A DNA stretch of 40,134 bases from an uncultured Eubacterium sp. (GTDB taxonomy: Bacteria > Bacillota > Clostridia > Lachnospirales > Lachnospiraceae). Below the pieces are notes generated by a model, which saw only the letters and a program-made list of their open reading frames with translations, did no database searches and was not told the DNA's origin. Of this stretch, positions 31,097 through 38,884 are shown in pieces. The stretch is taken from contig NZ_CAKRAS010000028.1 of assembly GCF_934295145.1 (NCBI RefSeq), positions 1-40,134 of the forward strand, in the 5' to 3' direction. Made by a program: the position numbers and the translations under genes. The stretch's first letter is position 1, and the number at the start of each line of letters is the position of its first letter.

Positions 31097-32935
31097 ATGA
31101 AGATTGACACAAGTCAGATCAATGCGATCAGGCACAAAGATGGACCTGAGCTAGTGCTGGCGGGACCGGGGTCTGGAAAGACTCTGGTCATTACCCGCCG
31201 GGTACAGCACCTGATCGAACAATACCATATACCGCCATCCTCTATTCTGGTCATTACGTTTACAAAAGCGGCAGCCACGGAGATGCGGCAGCGGTTTGAA
31301 AAATTGATGGGCGGCAGGAGAGTACCGGTTTCTTTTGGTACGTTTCATGCGGTCTATTTTATGATTTTAAAACATGCCTACGGCTACACGGCAGATAATA
31401 TTGTAAAAGAAGAGCAGCGTCTGCAGTTTATGAAAGAATATATTCACCGACTGCGTTTGGAATATGACGATGAGAATGAATTTGTTTCCAGTCTGCTCTC
31501 TGAAATCAGTCTGGTGAAAAACACATCGGTAAATCTGGCACATTACTATTCATCCTGCTGCGGACAGGATGTCTTTCGAAAAATATTCGAAGCTTATGAA
31601 TCCTTTTTACATCAGAATCGGCTCATTGATTTTGATGACATGTTGGTATACTGCAAGGAACTGCTGGTGCAGCGCCCGGATATTCTGGCGGCCTGGCAGC
31701 GGAAATATCAGTATATTCTGATCGATGAGTTTCAGGATATCAATCAGATTCAGTATGACATTATACGAATGTTGGCGGCACCGCAGGACAATCTGTTTAT
31801 TGTTGGTGATGATGACCAGTCCATTTATCGTTTCCGTGGAGCAAAACCGGAGATCATGCTGAATTTTACAAAGGATTATCCCAATGCCGGAAAAATAATA
31901 CTGGATATAAATTATCGTTCCGGGGCGGAGATTGTTAAGCAGGCGGGAAATTTAATCTCATATAATGAAAAAAGATTTGAAAAACAGATTACACCAGCGG
32001 CAGAAAACGGGATCCCGTTGGTAAAGCAGGAATTTCAGACACAGCGGGAGCAAAATTTGTATGTGATACAGGAAATTTTGCGTTTGCACAAGGAAGGAAT
32101 GGAGTATAAGGATATGGCAGTGCTGTTCCGCACCAATATGCAGCCACGTTTTCTGATGGAAATGATGCTGGATTACAGTATACCGTTTACGGCAAAAGAC
32201 CGGATCCCGAATATTTACGATCACTGGATCACGCGGGATCTGTTTGCCTATATAGACATTGCCAGAGGTGATCGCAGCCGCAGCAGTTTCCTGAAGATCA
32301 TGAACCGCCCGAAACGGTATCTTTCCAGAGAAAGTCTGCCTTACGAGGAAGTGGCTTTTGATGTGTGGGAAGAATTTTATGAGGATCAGGGATGGATGGT
32401 ACAGCGCTTGGAAAAACTGCAGATGGATTTGAAAGTGATTGCGGGAATGCGACCGTTTTCTGCCATCAACTATATTCGCAAAGGTGTGGCATATGAAGAT
32501 TACCTGCGGGAATATGCGGATGTGCGTCGGATCCCATTTGAAGATCTGACAGATGTGCTGGACGAATTACAGGAGAATGCCAGAGGATTTGATACCTTTG
32601 ACGCCTGGTTTGCTCATATCGAACAGCTGCGGGAAGAATTAGAGGAACAAGCAAAAAATTACAAAGCGGCAGATGGCGTCAACTTAAGTACACTGCATTC
32701 ATCCAAAGGTCTGGAATACGATACTGTATTTCTGGTGGACGTGAACGAAAAAGTTATGCCAAATAAAAAAGCAGTGCTGGAAGCAGATTTGGAAGAAGAA
32801 CGCCGGATGTTTTACGTCGGGATGACGCGGGCGAAGAATCGGTTGTATTTGCTCTGGTCTCATCAGATCCGAAATAAAGACATGGATCCGTCCCGGTTCC
32901 TGATGGAGTGCGAGGCTGCCAGAGTCAAGCGATAG
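31097..32935 (+). CDS. UvrD/PcrA-family superfamily 1 helicase
   Basis: 612 residues, shorter than the usual 730. Motif I AGPGSGKT (22-29), DEFQDINQIQYD (motif II), GDDDQSIYRFRGA (motif III), STLHSSKGLEYDTVFLVDV and YVGMTRAKNRLY (motifs V/VI) identify the family. It unwinds DNA 3' to 5' and probably acts in repair or clearing replication. The first ATG follows the hydrogenase stop by 3 bases with a weak ribosome site, so it may be co-translated. It lacks the long C-terminal tail of PcrA. Confidence 0.9.
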   Translation: MKIDTSQINAIRHKDGPELVLAGPGSGKTLVITRRVQHLIEQYHIPPSSILVITFTKAAATEMRQRFEKLMGGRRVPVSFGTFHAVYFMILKHAYGYTADNIVKEEQRLQFMKEYIHRLRLEYDDENEFVSSLLSEISLVKNTSVNLAHYYSSCCGQDVFRKIFEAYESFLHQNRLIDFDDMLVYCKELLVQRPDILAAWQRKYQYILIDEFQDINQIQYDIIRMLAAPQDNLFIVGDDDQSIYRFRGAKPEIMLNFTKDYPNAGKIILDINYRSGAEIVKQAGNLISYNEKRFEKQITPAAENGIPLVKQEFQTQREQNLYVIQEILRLHKEGMEYKDMAVLFRTNMQPRFLMEMMLDYSIPFTAKDRIPNIYDHWITRDLFAYIDIARGDRSRSSFLKIMNRPKRYLSRESLPYEEVAFDVWEEFYEDQGWMVQRLEKLQMDLKVIAGMRPFSAINYIRKGVAYEDYLREYADVRRIPFEDLTDVLDELQENARGFDTFDAWFAHIEQLREELEEQAKNYKAADGVNLSTLHSSKGLEYDTVFLVDVNEKVMPNKKAVLEADLEEERRMFYVGMTRAKNRLYLLWSHQIRNKDMDPSRFLMECEAARVKR

Positions 32936-32964
32936 AAGAAATAAGATCGTAAAAGTAAAAGAAG

Positions 32965-33026
32965 CCAGAGTCAGATTTTTCTCAGCGCGCGATTTAGTGC
33001 GAGAGACAAATCTGACTCTGGTTTTT
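32965..33026 (+). terminator. Strong rho-independent terminator after the helicase
   Basis: A 14-base perfect stem, CCAGAGTCAGATTT (32965-32978) with AAATCTGACTCTGG (33008-33021), with a 29-base loop that can partly fold, then TTTTT. It ends the hydrogenase/helicase transcript. Confidence 0.9.
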
Positions 33027-33085
33027 CATAGCCTATAAAATTTGCCACAAAAGAAGAATTTCATGACTTCCCGTTTTAGATGCAA

Positions 33086-33391
33086 TTACATCTGTTCAAA
33101 TTCTTCCTCATCCAGTAACTCATCAAACCGATCACTGACAGCATCAAACTCATCATCACTGTCAATATTTTCCAAAGACGGATTCCCCTCTTCATCCTCA
33201 AAGTAGCGGTAGAAGATCACTTCCTCATCATTATCAACCGGAACCAGTGCGATGTAATTCTGATTATCTACATCAAAGATGGTCAGAATCTGACATTCCA
33301 GCTGGGAACCGTCATCCAGATCCAAAGTAACAAACATTTCCTGTGGATCGAAGATTTCTTCTTCATTATTTGTGTTATTCGTATTGCTCAT
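33086..33391 (-). CDS. DUF1292-family small acidic protein
   Basis: 101 residues. The core FVTLDLDDGSQLECQILTIF, YIALVPVDNDEEVIFYRYF is the DUF1292 pattern; the rest is Asp/Glu-rich. These proteins are common in Firmicutes and often lie near ribosome/aminoacyl-tRNA or nuclease genes; function unknown. ATG at 33,391 with GAGGG at 8 bases is preferred over the upstream ATG. Confidence 0.85.
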   Translation of the reverse strand: MSNTNNTNNEEEIFDPQEMFVTLDLDDGSQLECQILTIFDVDNQNYIALVPVDNDEEVIFYRYFEDEEGNPSLENIDSDDEFDAVSDRFDELLDEEEFEQM

Positions 33392-33507
33392 TTTAATTGC
33401 CCTCATCTTTTTTTTCTATCTATTCTCTATATAGGAATTTACCCCATAGGATAGTACAAGTATAAAAATTCAAAGAACAAAAGTCAATTCTTTTTCAAAA
33501 TTTTTTG

Positions 33508-33536
33508 TTGACAAAGGAAAAGAAATCTAATATACT
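33508..33536 (+). promoter_or_regulatory. Promoter of the fatty-acid synthesis operon
   Basis: TTGACA (33508-33513), exactly 17 bases, TATACT (33531-33536); both are near-consensus for the main sigma factor. The acpP start is 52 bases downstream of the -10. The predicted transcription start is about 33,543. Confidence 0.85.
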
Positions 33537-33559
33537 TTGAATATCAAAATATTTGAAAT
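33534..33559 (+). promoter_or_regulatory. FabT-like operator overlapping the promoter
   Basis: ACTTTGAATATCAAAAT at 33534-33550 matches the FabT box (A-N-TTTGATTATCAAATT) at all but two positions. A second overlapping inverted pair TCAAAATATTTGA follows at 33544-33556. It covers the -10 and start, so a FabT-like repressor would block initiation. Confidence 0.7.
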
Positions 33560-33588
33560 AAAAATTATTTGAAAGGAAGAATAAAACT

Positions 33589-33822
33589 ATGTTAGAAAAA
33601 ATGAAAGAGATGATCGCAGATCAGTTATCAGTAGATGAGGATAAAATTACACTGGAGTCCAACTTCAAAGATGATCTGGATGCAGATTCCTTAGATTTAT
33701 TCGAGCTGGTTATGGCTCTGGAAGAGGAGTATGGTATCGAGATTCCGTCTGAGGAACTTGAGAGCCTTACAACAGTTGGCGCAATCATTGATTACCTGAA
33801 AGCACATGGTGTAGAGGAATAA
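33589..33822 (+). CDS. acpP: Acyl carrier protein
   Basis: 77 residues, the standard length. Ser34 in DADSLD is the attachment site for the phosphopantetheine arm. The acidic helix 2 (LFELVMALEEEYGIEIP) is intact. It carries the growing acyl chain through the Fab enzymes encoded downstream. First gene of the operon; GAAAGGAAG is the ribosome site. Confidence 0.96.
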   Translation: MLEKMKEMIADQLSVDEDKITLESNFKDDLDADSLDLFELVMALEEEYGIEIPSEELESLTTVGAIIDYLKAHGVEE

Positions 33823-33828
33823 ATTTAA

Positions 33829-34752
33829 ATGAAGACAAGAATTACAGAACTTTTTGGAATTGAATATCCGATCATTCAGGGCGGTATGGCCTGGGTAGCA
33901 GATTATCATCTGGCGGCAGCAGTTTCCAATGCGGGTGGTCTGGGACTGATCGGGGCGGCAAGTGCGCCGGGCGATGTAGTTCGCACACAGATCCGCGAAG
34001 CAAAGAAACTGACAGATAAGCCGTTTGGTGTAAATATTATGCTGCTGAGCCCATATGCAGAGGAAGTGGCGCATGTTGTTGTGGAGGAAGGCATCAAAGT
34101 TGTGACAACCGGTGCCGGAAACCCTGGCAAATACATGGAAATGTGGAAAGCTGCCGGAATCAAAGTTGTTCCGGTTGTCGCAAGTGTGGCACTGGCAAAG
34201 ATGATGCAAAAAGCAGGCGCTGACGCAGTGGTTGCTGAGGGAACCGAGTCCGGTGGACATATCGGTGCTGCTACAACTATGACACTGGTTCCACAGGTCG
34301 TAGATGCAGTGGATATTCCGGTAATTGCAGCTGGTGGTATCGCAGATGGCAGAGGATTTGCAGCAGCAATGATGCTTGGTGCAGAAGCCGTACAGATTGG
34401 CACCAGATTCTGCGTGGCTACCGAGTGTATCTGTCATGAGAATTACAAACAGAAGATTATCAAAGCGAAAGACATTGACTCTGAAGTAACCGGCCGCAGC
34501 AACGGACATCCGATCCGCTGCCTGAGAAATCAGATGTCCAGAGAGTATCTGCGTCTGGAAAAAGAGGGTGCTGAATTTGAAGAGTTAGAGCGTCTGACCG
34601 TCGGATCTCTTCGAAATGCTGTCATTGATGGTGATGTTAAGAACGGAACTGTTATGGCAGGACAGATTGCAGGCCTGATCAAAGAAGAGCAGAGCTGTAA
34701 GGAAATTGTAGATGAAATTATGGAGCAGGCAGAAAAATTACTGCACCATTAA
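33829..34752 (+). CDS. fabK: Enoyl-ACP reductase II, FMN-dependent
   Basis: 307 residues. A 2-nitropropane-dioxygenase-type TIM barrel: PIIQGGMAWVADYHLAAAVS, GTESGGHIGA, IPVIAAGGIADGRG and AEAVQIGTRF. FabK reduces the trans-2-enoyl-ACP with an FMN cofactor and replaces FabI, a known feature of many Clostridia and streptococci. It lies 6 bases after acpP. Confidence 0.95.
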   Translation: MKTRITELFGIEYPIIQGGMAWVADYHLAAAVSNAGGLGLIGAASAPGDVVRTQIREAKKLTDKPFGVNIMLLSPYAEEVAHVVVEEGIKVVTTGAGNPGKYMEMWKAAGIKVVPVVASVALAKMMQKAGADAVVAEGTESGGHIGAATTMTLVPQVVDAVDIPVIAAGGIADGRGFAAAMMLGAEAVQIGTRFCVATECICHENYKQKIIKAKDIDSEVTGRSNGHPIRCLRNQMSREYLRLEKEGAEFEELERLTVGSLRNAVIDGDVKNGTVMAGQIAGLIKEEQSCKEIVDEIMEQAEKLLHH

Positions 34753-34768
34753 TACGGAAAAGTTGATT

Positions 34769-34800
34769 CAGGAAGAACAGAACAAAAGCTGTTTTTCCTG
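34769..34800 (+). other. Intercistronic stem-loop fabK-fabD
   Basis: A 12-bp stem (CAGGAAGAACAG / CTGTTTTTCCTG, one G-U pair) closes an 8-base loop in the 87-base gap. No U-tract follows, so it is probably an mRNA stability or processing element rather than a terminator. Confidence 0.7.
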
Positions 34801-34839
34801 AAAAACTGTTGAAATGATAAGCGAAAAGGAGCAAATGAA

Positions 34840-35766
34840 ATGAAGAAAATAGCGTTTATTTTTCCCGGTCAGGGGTCACAGTACGTTGGCATGGGAAAAG
34901 ATTTTTATGAGACTTTCCCATGTGCAAAAGAAATGATCGATCTGGCAGAAAAAGTAAGCGGTATCCCTATGAAAGAGCTTCTTTTTGAAGAAAATGAAAA
35001 TATCAATATCACAAAATACACCCAGATTGCAATGCTTGCAGATGAACTGGCTATCTGGAGTGTGTTGCGTGAAAAAGGACTGGAATCTGTGGTAAATGCA
35101 GGTTTAAGTCTTGGTGAATACGCAGCTTTGGTTGCATCCGGAGTGATGACACCGGAAGATGCATTCCGCGTAGTTGCAAAACGTGGAGAATACATGCAGG
35201 AAGCGGTTCCGACAGGCGGAGCGATGACAGCTGTGCTTGGCGCTGATACCGCTATCATTGAAAAAATCTGCGAGGAAACGGAAGGTATCGTATCCATCGC
35301 AAACTACAACTGTCCGGGACAGATTGTAATCACAGGCGAGCAGCAGGCAGTAGATGCGGCAGCGGCAGCCTTAAAAGAAGCAGGTGCGAAACGGTGCACA
35401 CCACTGAATGTCAGCGGCCCGTTCCATTCTGCCATGTTACTGCCGGCAGGAGAAAAACTTGCGGCAGAGTTAGAACAGGTAGAAATTCATGAAATTGCAG
35501 TTCCTTATATTACAAATGTAACTGCTGATTATGTGACAGACCCGTCACAGGTAAAGGAATTGCTGAAAAAACAGATTTCCTCATCCGTCCGCTGGCAGCA
35601 GAGCGTAGAGCGCATGATCGCAGACGGTGTAGAGGCATTCATTGAAATTGGACCCAAGAAATCCCTTTGTGGATTTATGAAACGTATAGATAAAACTGTT
35701 CCGGCTTATCACGTTGATAAGGTAACGGATCTTGACAATGTATTAAGTGAACTTTGCGAAGCTTAA
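34840..35766 (+). CDS. fabD: Malonyl-CoA:ACP transacylase
   Basis: 308 residues. PGQGSQYVGMG at 9-19 and the nucleophile elbow GLSLGEY (Ser90), then the catalytic-His motif GPFHSAML near 197. The usual His before Ser is Leu here (GLSLGEY rather than GHSLGEY). It loads malonyl groups on ACP. Ends 15 bases before fabG. Confidence 0.95.
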   Translation: MKKIAFIFPGQGSQYVGMGKDFYETFPCAKEMIDLAEKVSGIPMKELLFEENENINITKYTQIAMLADELAIWSVLREKGLESVVNAGLSLGEYAALVASGVMTPEDAFRVVAKRGEYMQEAVPTGGAMTAVLGADTAIIEKICEETEGIVSIANYNCPGQIVITGEQQAVDAAAAALKEAGAKRCTPLNVSGPFHSAMLLPAGEKLAAELEQVEIHEIAVPYITNVTADYVTDPSQVKELLKKQISSSVRWQQSVERMIADGVEAFIEIGPKKSLCGFMKRIDKTVPAYHVDKVTDLDNVLSELCEA

Positions 35767-35780
35767 GTACAGGAGGCAGT

Positions 35781-36530
35781 ATGGAAAAATTATTAACACA
35801 TAAAGTTGCGATCGTTACCGGTGCAAGCCGCGGAATCGGCAGACAGATTGCTATGACACTGGCACAGGAAGGTGCTTATGTCATTGTAAATTATAATGGA
35901 TCAAAAGAAGCGGCAGAGGCAGTGGTTGAAACAATCACAGCAGCCGGCGGTCAGGCAGAGATCTGGCAGTGCAGTGTGGCAGATTTTGCGGCAGTGGAAG
36001 AGATGATCAAATCCATTTACAAGAAATTCGGTCACATTGATGTTCTGGTAAACAATGCCGGAATCACAAAAGATAATCTTTTGATGAAGATGAAAGAAGA
36101 AGAATTTGACGCAGTCATTGATACAAACCTGAAAGGAAGTTTCAATACCATGCGTCATGTAGCAAGATATATGCTGAAGCAGAGAAGCGGAAGCATCATC
36201 AATATTTCTTCCGTATCCGGAGTGCTTGGAAATCCGGGGCAGATGAACTACTGTGCTTCCAAAGCAGGTGTCATCGGTATGACAAAATCTATGGCAAGAG
36301 AGATCGCAAGTCGTGGCGTCCGCGTAAATGCCGTAGCACCTGGATTTATCGAGACAGAAATGATAGATCAGATGACTGATGCAGCGAAAGAGGCAGGAAA
36401 AGCGCAGATCCCGTTTGGACGTTATGGAAAAACAGAAGAGATCGCAAATGTTGTTGCGTTCCTGGCATCTGAAAAAGCCTCTTATATCACAGGTCAGGTG
36501 ATCTGTGTGGACGGCGGCATGGCGATGTAA
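35781..36530 (+). CDS. fabG: 3-oxoacyl-ACP reductase
   Basis: 249 residues, SDR fold. TGASRGIG (13-20) binds NADPH, NNAG (91-94) and the catalytic residues Ser144, Tyr157 and Lys161 (YCASK) are present. It reduces 3-oxoacyl-ACP. ATG at 35,781 has AGGAGG upstream; the earlier ATG in the same frame is inside fabD. Confidence 0.95.
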   Translation: MEKLLTHKVAIVTGASRGIGRQIAMTLAQEGAYVIVNYNGSKEAAEAVVETITAAGGQAEIWQCSVADFAAVEEMIKSIYKKFGHIDVLVNNAGITKDNLLMKMKEEEFDAVIDTNLKGSFNTMRHVARYMLKQRSGSIINISSVSGVLGNPGQMNYCASKAGVIGMTKSMAREIASRGVRVNAVAPGFIETEMIDQMTDAAKEAGKAQIPFGRYGKTEEIANVVAFLASEKASYITGQVICVDGGMAM

Positions 36531-36545
36531 ACATACAGCGGAATA

Positions 36546-36589
36546 ATCCTTTCGCCACGTCATGTTTGCATGTAAGTGGAGAAAAGGAT
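36546..36589 (+). other. Intercistronic stem-loop fabG-fabF
   Basis: ATCCTTT pairs with AAAGGAT, then CCAC with GTGG and CATG with CATG in a nested hairpin within the 116-base gap. No U-tract. Confidence 0.7.
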
Positions 36590-36646
36590 AAATGACAATG
36601 TATGTTTATCAAAGTGTATAGAAAATGTAAAAAAGGAGACACATAG

Positions 36647-37882
36647 ATGAGACGAGTAGTAGTTACTGGAATGGGAACCGTCAATCCCATCGGTTTAAAT
36701 GTAGAAGAATACTGGGAAGGTCTGAAAGCCGGAAAAACAGGTTTCGGAGAGATCACCTATTTTGATACCACAGATTTCAAGGTAAAAGTTGCGGCAGAAG
36801 TTAAAGGTTTTGTGGCAGCAGACCGTATGGATAAAAAAGCAGCAAGAAGAATGGAGCCGTTTGCGCAGTACGCAGTAGCAGCTGCAAAAGAGGCATTTGA
36901 AGATGCAGGTCTGGATATGGAAAAAGAAGATCCGTACCGTGTCGGCTGTGCTATTGGTTCCGGTGTCGGAAGCTTACAGTCCATCGAACGTGAACACAAA
37001 AAACTTCTGGAAAAAGGACCATCCAGAATCAATCCACTTCTGGTTCCGCTGATGATCACAAACATGGCAACCGGAAACGTAACCATTCAGCTTGGTTTAA
37101 AAGGAAAAAGTATCAACGTGGTAACAGCCTGCGCGACAGGTACACATTCCATTGGTGAGGCATTTCGTTCCATCCAGTACGGTGAGGCAGATGTAATGCT
37201 GGCAGGTGGTACCGAGAACGCTATTACTCCAATCGGTGTCGGTGGATTTACCGCACTGACCGCACTTTCCACTTCCAACAATCCAGAGCGTTGTTCCATT
37301 CCGTTTGACAAAGACCGTGACGGATTTGTTATTGGTGACGGAGCTGGCGTTGTTGTTCTGGAAGAGTTAGAGCATGCAAAAGCAAGAGGGGCAAAAATCT
37401 TTGCAGAAGTAGTTGGATACGGTGCAACCAGTGATGCATACCATATTACATCCCCGGCAGAAGACGGAGAAGGGGCAAAAAATGCGATGTTATTTGCCCT
37501 GAAAGACGCAAATGTAGCGCCGGAAGAGATCACATACATCAATGCACATGGAACAAGCACACATCACAACGATTTATTTGAGACAAGAGCCATCAAAGCG
37601 GCCTTTGGTGAGCATGCATATGATATCAAAGTAAACTCCACAAAATCCATGATCGGACATTTGCTAGGAGCAGCCGGAGCGGTTGAGTTTATCGCCTGCG
37701 TTCTTCAGATGAACAATGGTTATGTACATCAGACCGTGGGCCTGGAGCAGCCGGATGAAGAACTTGATCTGGATTATGTACAGGGACATGGCGTAGACAT
37801 GGATTTTGAGTACGCCCTGACAAACTCTCTGGCTTTCGGCGGACACAACGCAAGTTTACTGATCAAAAAGTATACAGAGTAA
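36647..37882 (+). CDS. fabF: 3-oxoacyl-ACP synthase II
   Basis: 411 residues, with the Cys-His-His triad of KAS II: Cys162 in TACATGTHS, His301 in NAHGTSTHHND and His338 in SMIGHLLGAAGA. It condenses malonyl-ACP with acyl-ACP and sets chain length and unsaturation. No fabH (KAS III) appears in this operon. AAAGGAGACAC before the ATG. Confidence 0.96.
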   Translation: MRRVVVTGMGTVNPIGLNVEEYWEGLKAGKTGFGEITYFDTTDFKVKVAAEVKGFVAADRMDKKAARRMEPFAQYAVAAAKEAFEDAGLDMEKEDPYRVGCAIGSGVGSLQSIEREHKKLLEKGPSRINPLLVPLMITNMATGNVTIQLGLKGKSINVVTACATGTHSIGEAFRSIQYGEADVMLAGGTENAITPIGVGGFTALTALSTSNNPERCSIPFDKDRDGFVIGDGAGVVVLEELEHAKARGAKIFAEVVGYGATSDAYHITSPAEDGEGAKNAMLFALKDANVAPEEITYINAHGTSTHHNDLFETRAIKAAFGEHAYDIKVNSTKSMIGHLLGAAGAVEFIACVLQMNNGYVHQTVGLEQPDEELDLDYVQGHGVDMDFEYALTNSLAFGGHNASLLIKKYTE

Positions 37883-37901
37883 GAAAACAGAATTCGGCGT
37901 T

Positions 37902-37942
37902 ATGGGATTATTTATTGATGCAATATTAATAATATATCCCAT
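37902..37942 (+). other. Intercistronic stem-loop fabF-accB
   Basis: ATGGGAT (37902-37908) pairs with ATCCCAT (37936-37942) in the 88-base gap; the interior is AT-rich and may extend the stem. No U-tract. Confidence 0.6.
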
Positions 37943-37970
37943 ATCTGCTGTATAGATGAAAGGAAAAACA

Positions 37971-38435
37971 ATGGAAGTTAGCCAGTTAATCGAATTAATG
38001 AACGCTGTTTCCGAGGCAGGTCTGACAGATTTCTGTTATGAAGAAAATGGCGTTTCCGTAAAAATAAAAAAACATCCTGAGAAAAAGATTGTAGCGTCTG
38101 CACCAGTAGAAATGATTGCACCGGCAGCAGTTGCAGCACCGGCACAGATCCCGGAAGTAGCACTGAAAGCAGAAAATTCAGGCGTGGCAGAGGAGATTAC
38201 CGGAAATACGGTAAAAAGTCCTCTTGTTGGAACGTTTTATTCTGCAAGTGCTCCGGACGCAGCACCGTATGTACAGGTGGGCGACACCGTAAAAAAAGGT
38301 CAGGTACTTGGAATCGTGGAAGCAATGAAGCTGATGAACGAGATTGAGTCTGAGTATGACGGAACCGTAAAAGCAATTCTGGTAAAAAATGGTGATCTGG
38401 TAGAGTTTGATCAGCCAATGTTTGTCATTGAGTAG
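37971..38435 (+). CDS. accB: Biotin carboxyl carrier protein of acetyl-CoA carboxylase
   Basis: 154 residues. The C-terminal biotinyl domain has EAMKLMNEIE, with biotin on Lys120; an Ala/Pro-rich linker (43-66) precedes it. Start ATG 37,971 with GAAAGGAAAAA is preferred to ATG 37,956. It carries CO2 between AccC and the carboxyltransferase. The accC gene is two genes on. Confidence 0.94.
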   Translation: MEVSQLIELMNAVSEAGLTDFCYEENGVSVKIKKHPEKKIVASAPVEMIAPAAVAAPAQIPEVALKAENSGVAEEITGNTVKSPLVGTFYSASAPDAAPYVQVGDTVKKGQVLGIVEAMKLMNEIESEYDGTVKAILVKNGDLVEFDQPMFVIE

Positions 38436-38445
38436 GAGGTCTGGG

Positions 38446-38874
38446 ATGTCAGTTTTAACAACAAAAGAAATCATGGAAATCATTCCGCATCGTCAGCCGT
38501 TTCTGCTGATCGATACGATTGAAGAATTAGAGCCTGGCAAACGCGCAGTAGGAAAAAAATGTGTCAGCTACAATGAACCGTATTTTGCAGGACATTTTCC
38601 GGCAGAACCGGTCATGCCTGGTGTACTGATTGTAGAAGCACTGGCACAGGTCGGTGCGGTAGCAATTCTTGGTTGTGATGAATTCAAAGGTAAAACAGCT
38701 TATTTCGGAGCTATCAATTCTGCAAAATTTAAACGTAAAGTTGTTCCGGGAGACGTTCTGATGCTGGAAACAACCATGATCAAGCAGAAAGGGCCGATCG
38801 GTGTGGCTTCCGCAAAAGCAACCGTAGACGGAAAAGTAGCGGTTATCGCAGAGTTGACTTTTGCTATCGGTTAG
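38446..38874 (+). CDS. fabZ: 3-hydroxyacyl-ACP dehydratase
   Basis: 142 residues. PHRQPFLLID near 14-23, and the hot-dog active site AGHFPAEPVMPGVLIVEALAQ with His50 and Glu64. It removes water from 3-hydroxyacyl-ACP. AGGAGGT at 38,435 decides the start at 38,446. Confidence 0.95.
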   Translation: MSVLTTKEIMEIIPHRQPFLLIDTIEELEPGKRAVGKKCVSYNEPYFAGHFPAEPVMPGVLIVEALAQVGAVAILGCDEFKGKTAYFGAINSAKFKRKVVPGDVLMLETTMIKQKGPIGVASAKATVDGKVAVIAELTFAIG

Positions 38875-38884
38875 GAGAGAAAAC

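Noticed and set aside
33697..34509. Minus-strand ORF of 270 codons opposite acpP and fabK
   Set aside because: Opposite strand shadow of two clear genes, Cys/His-rich and without known motifs.
35901..36563. Minus-strand ORF of 220 codons opposite fabG
   Set aside because: Shadow of fabG, with an amino-acid composition not typical of a protein.
36606..36620. TTTATCAAAG before fabF as a second FabT site
   Set aside because: Only a half site is present, without the inverted partner.
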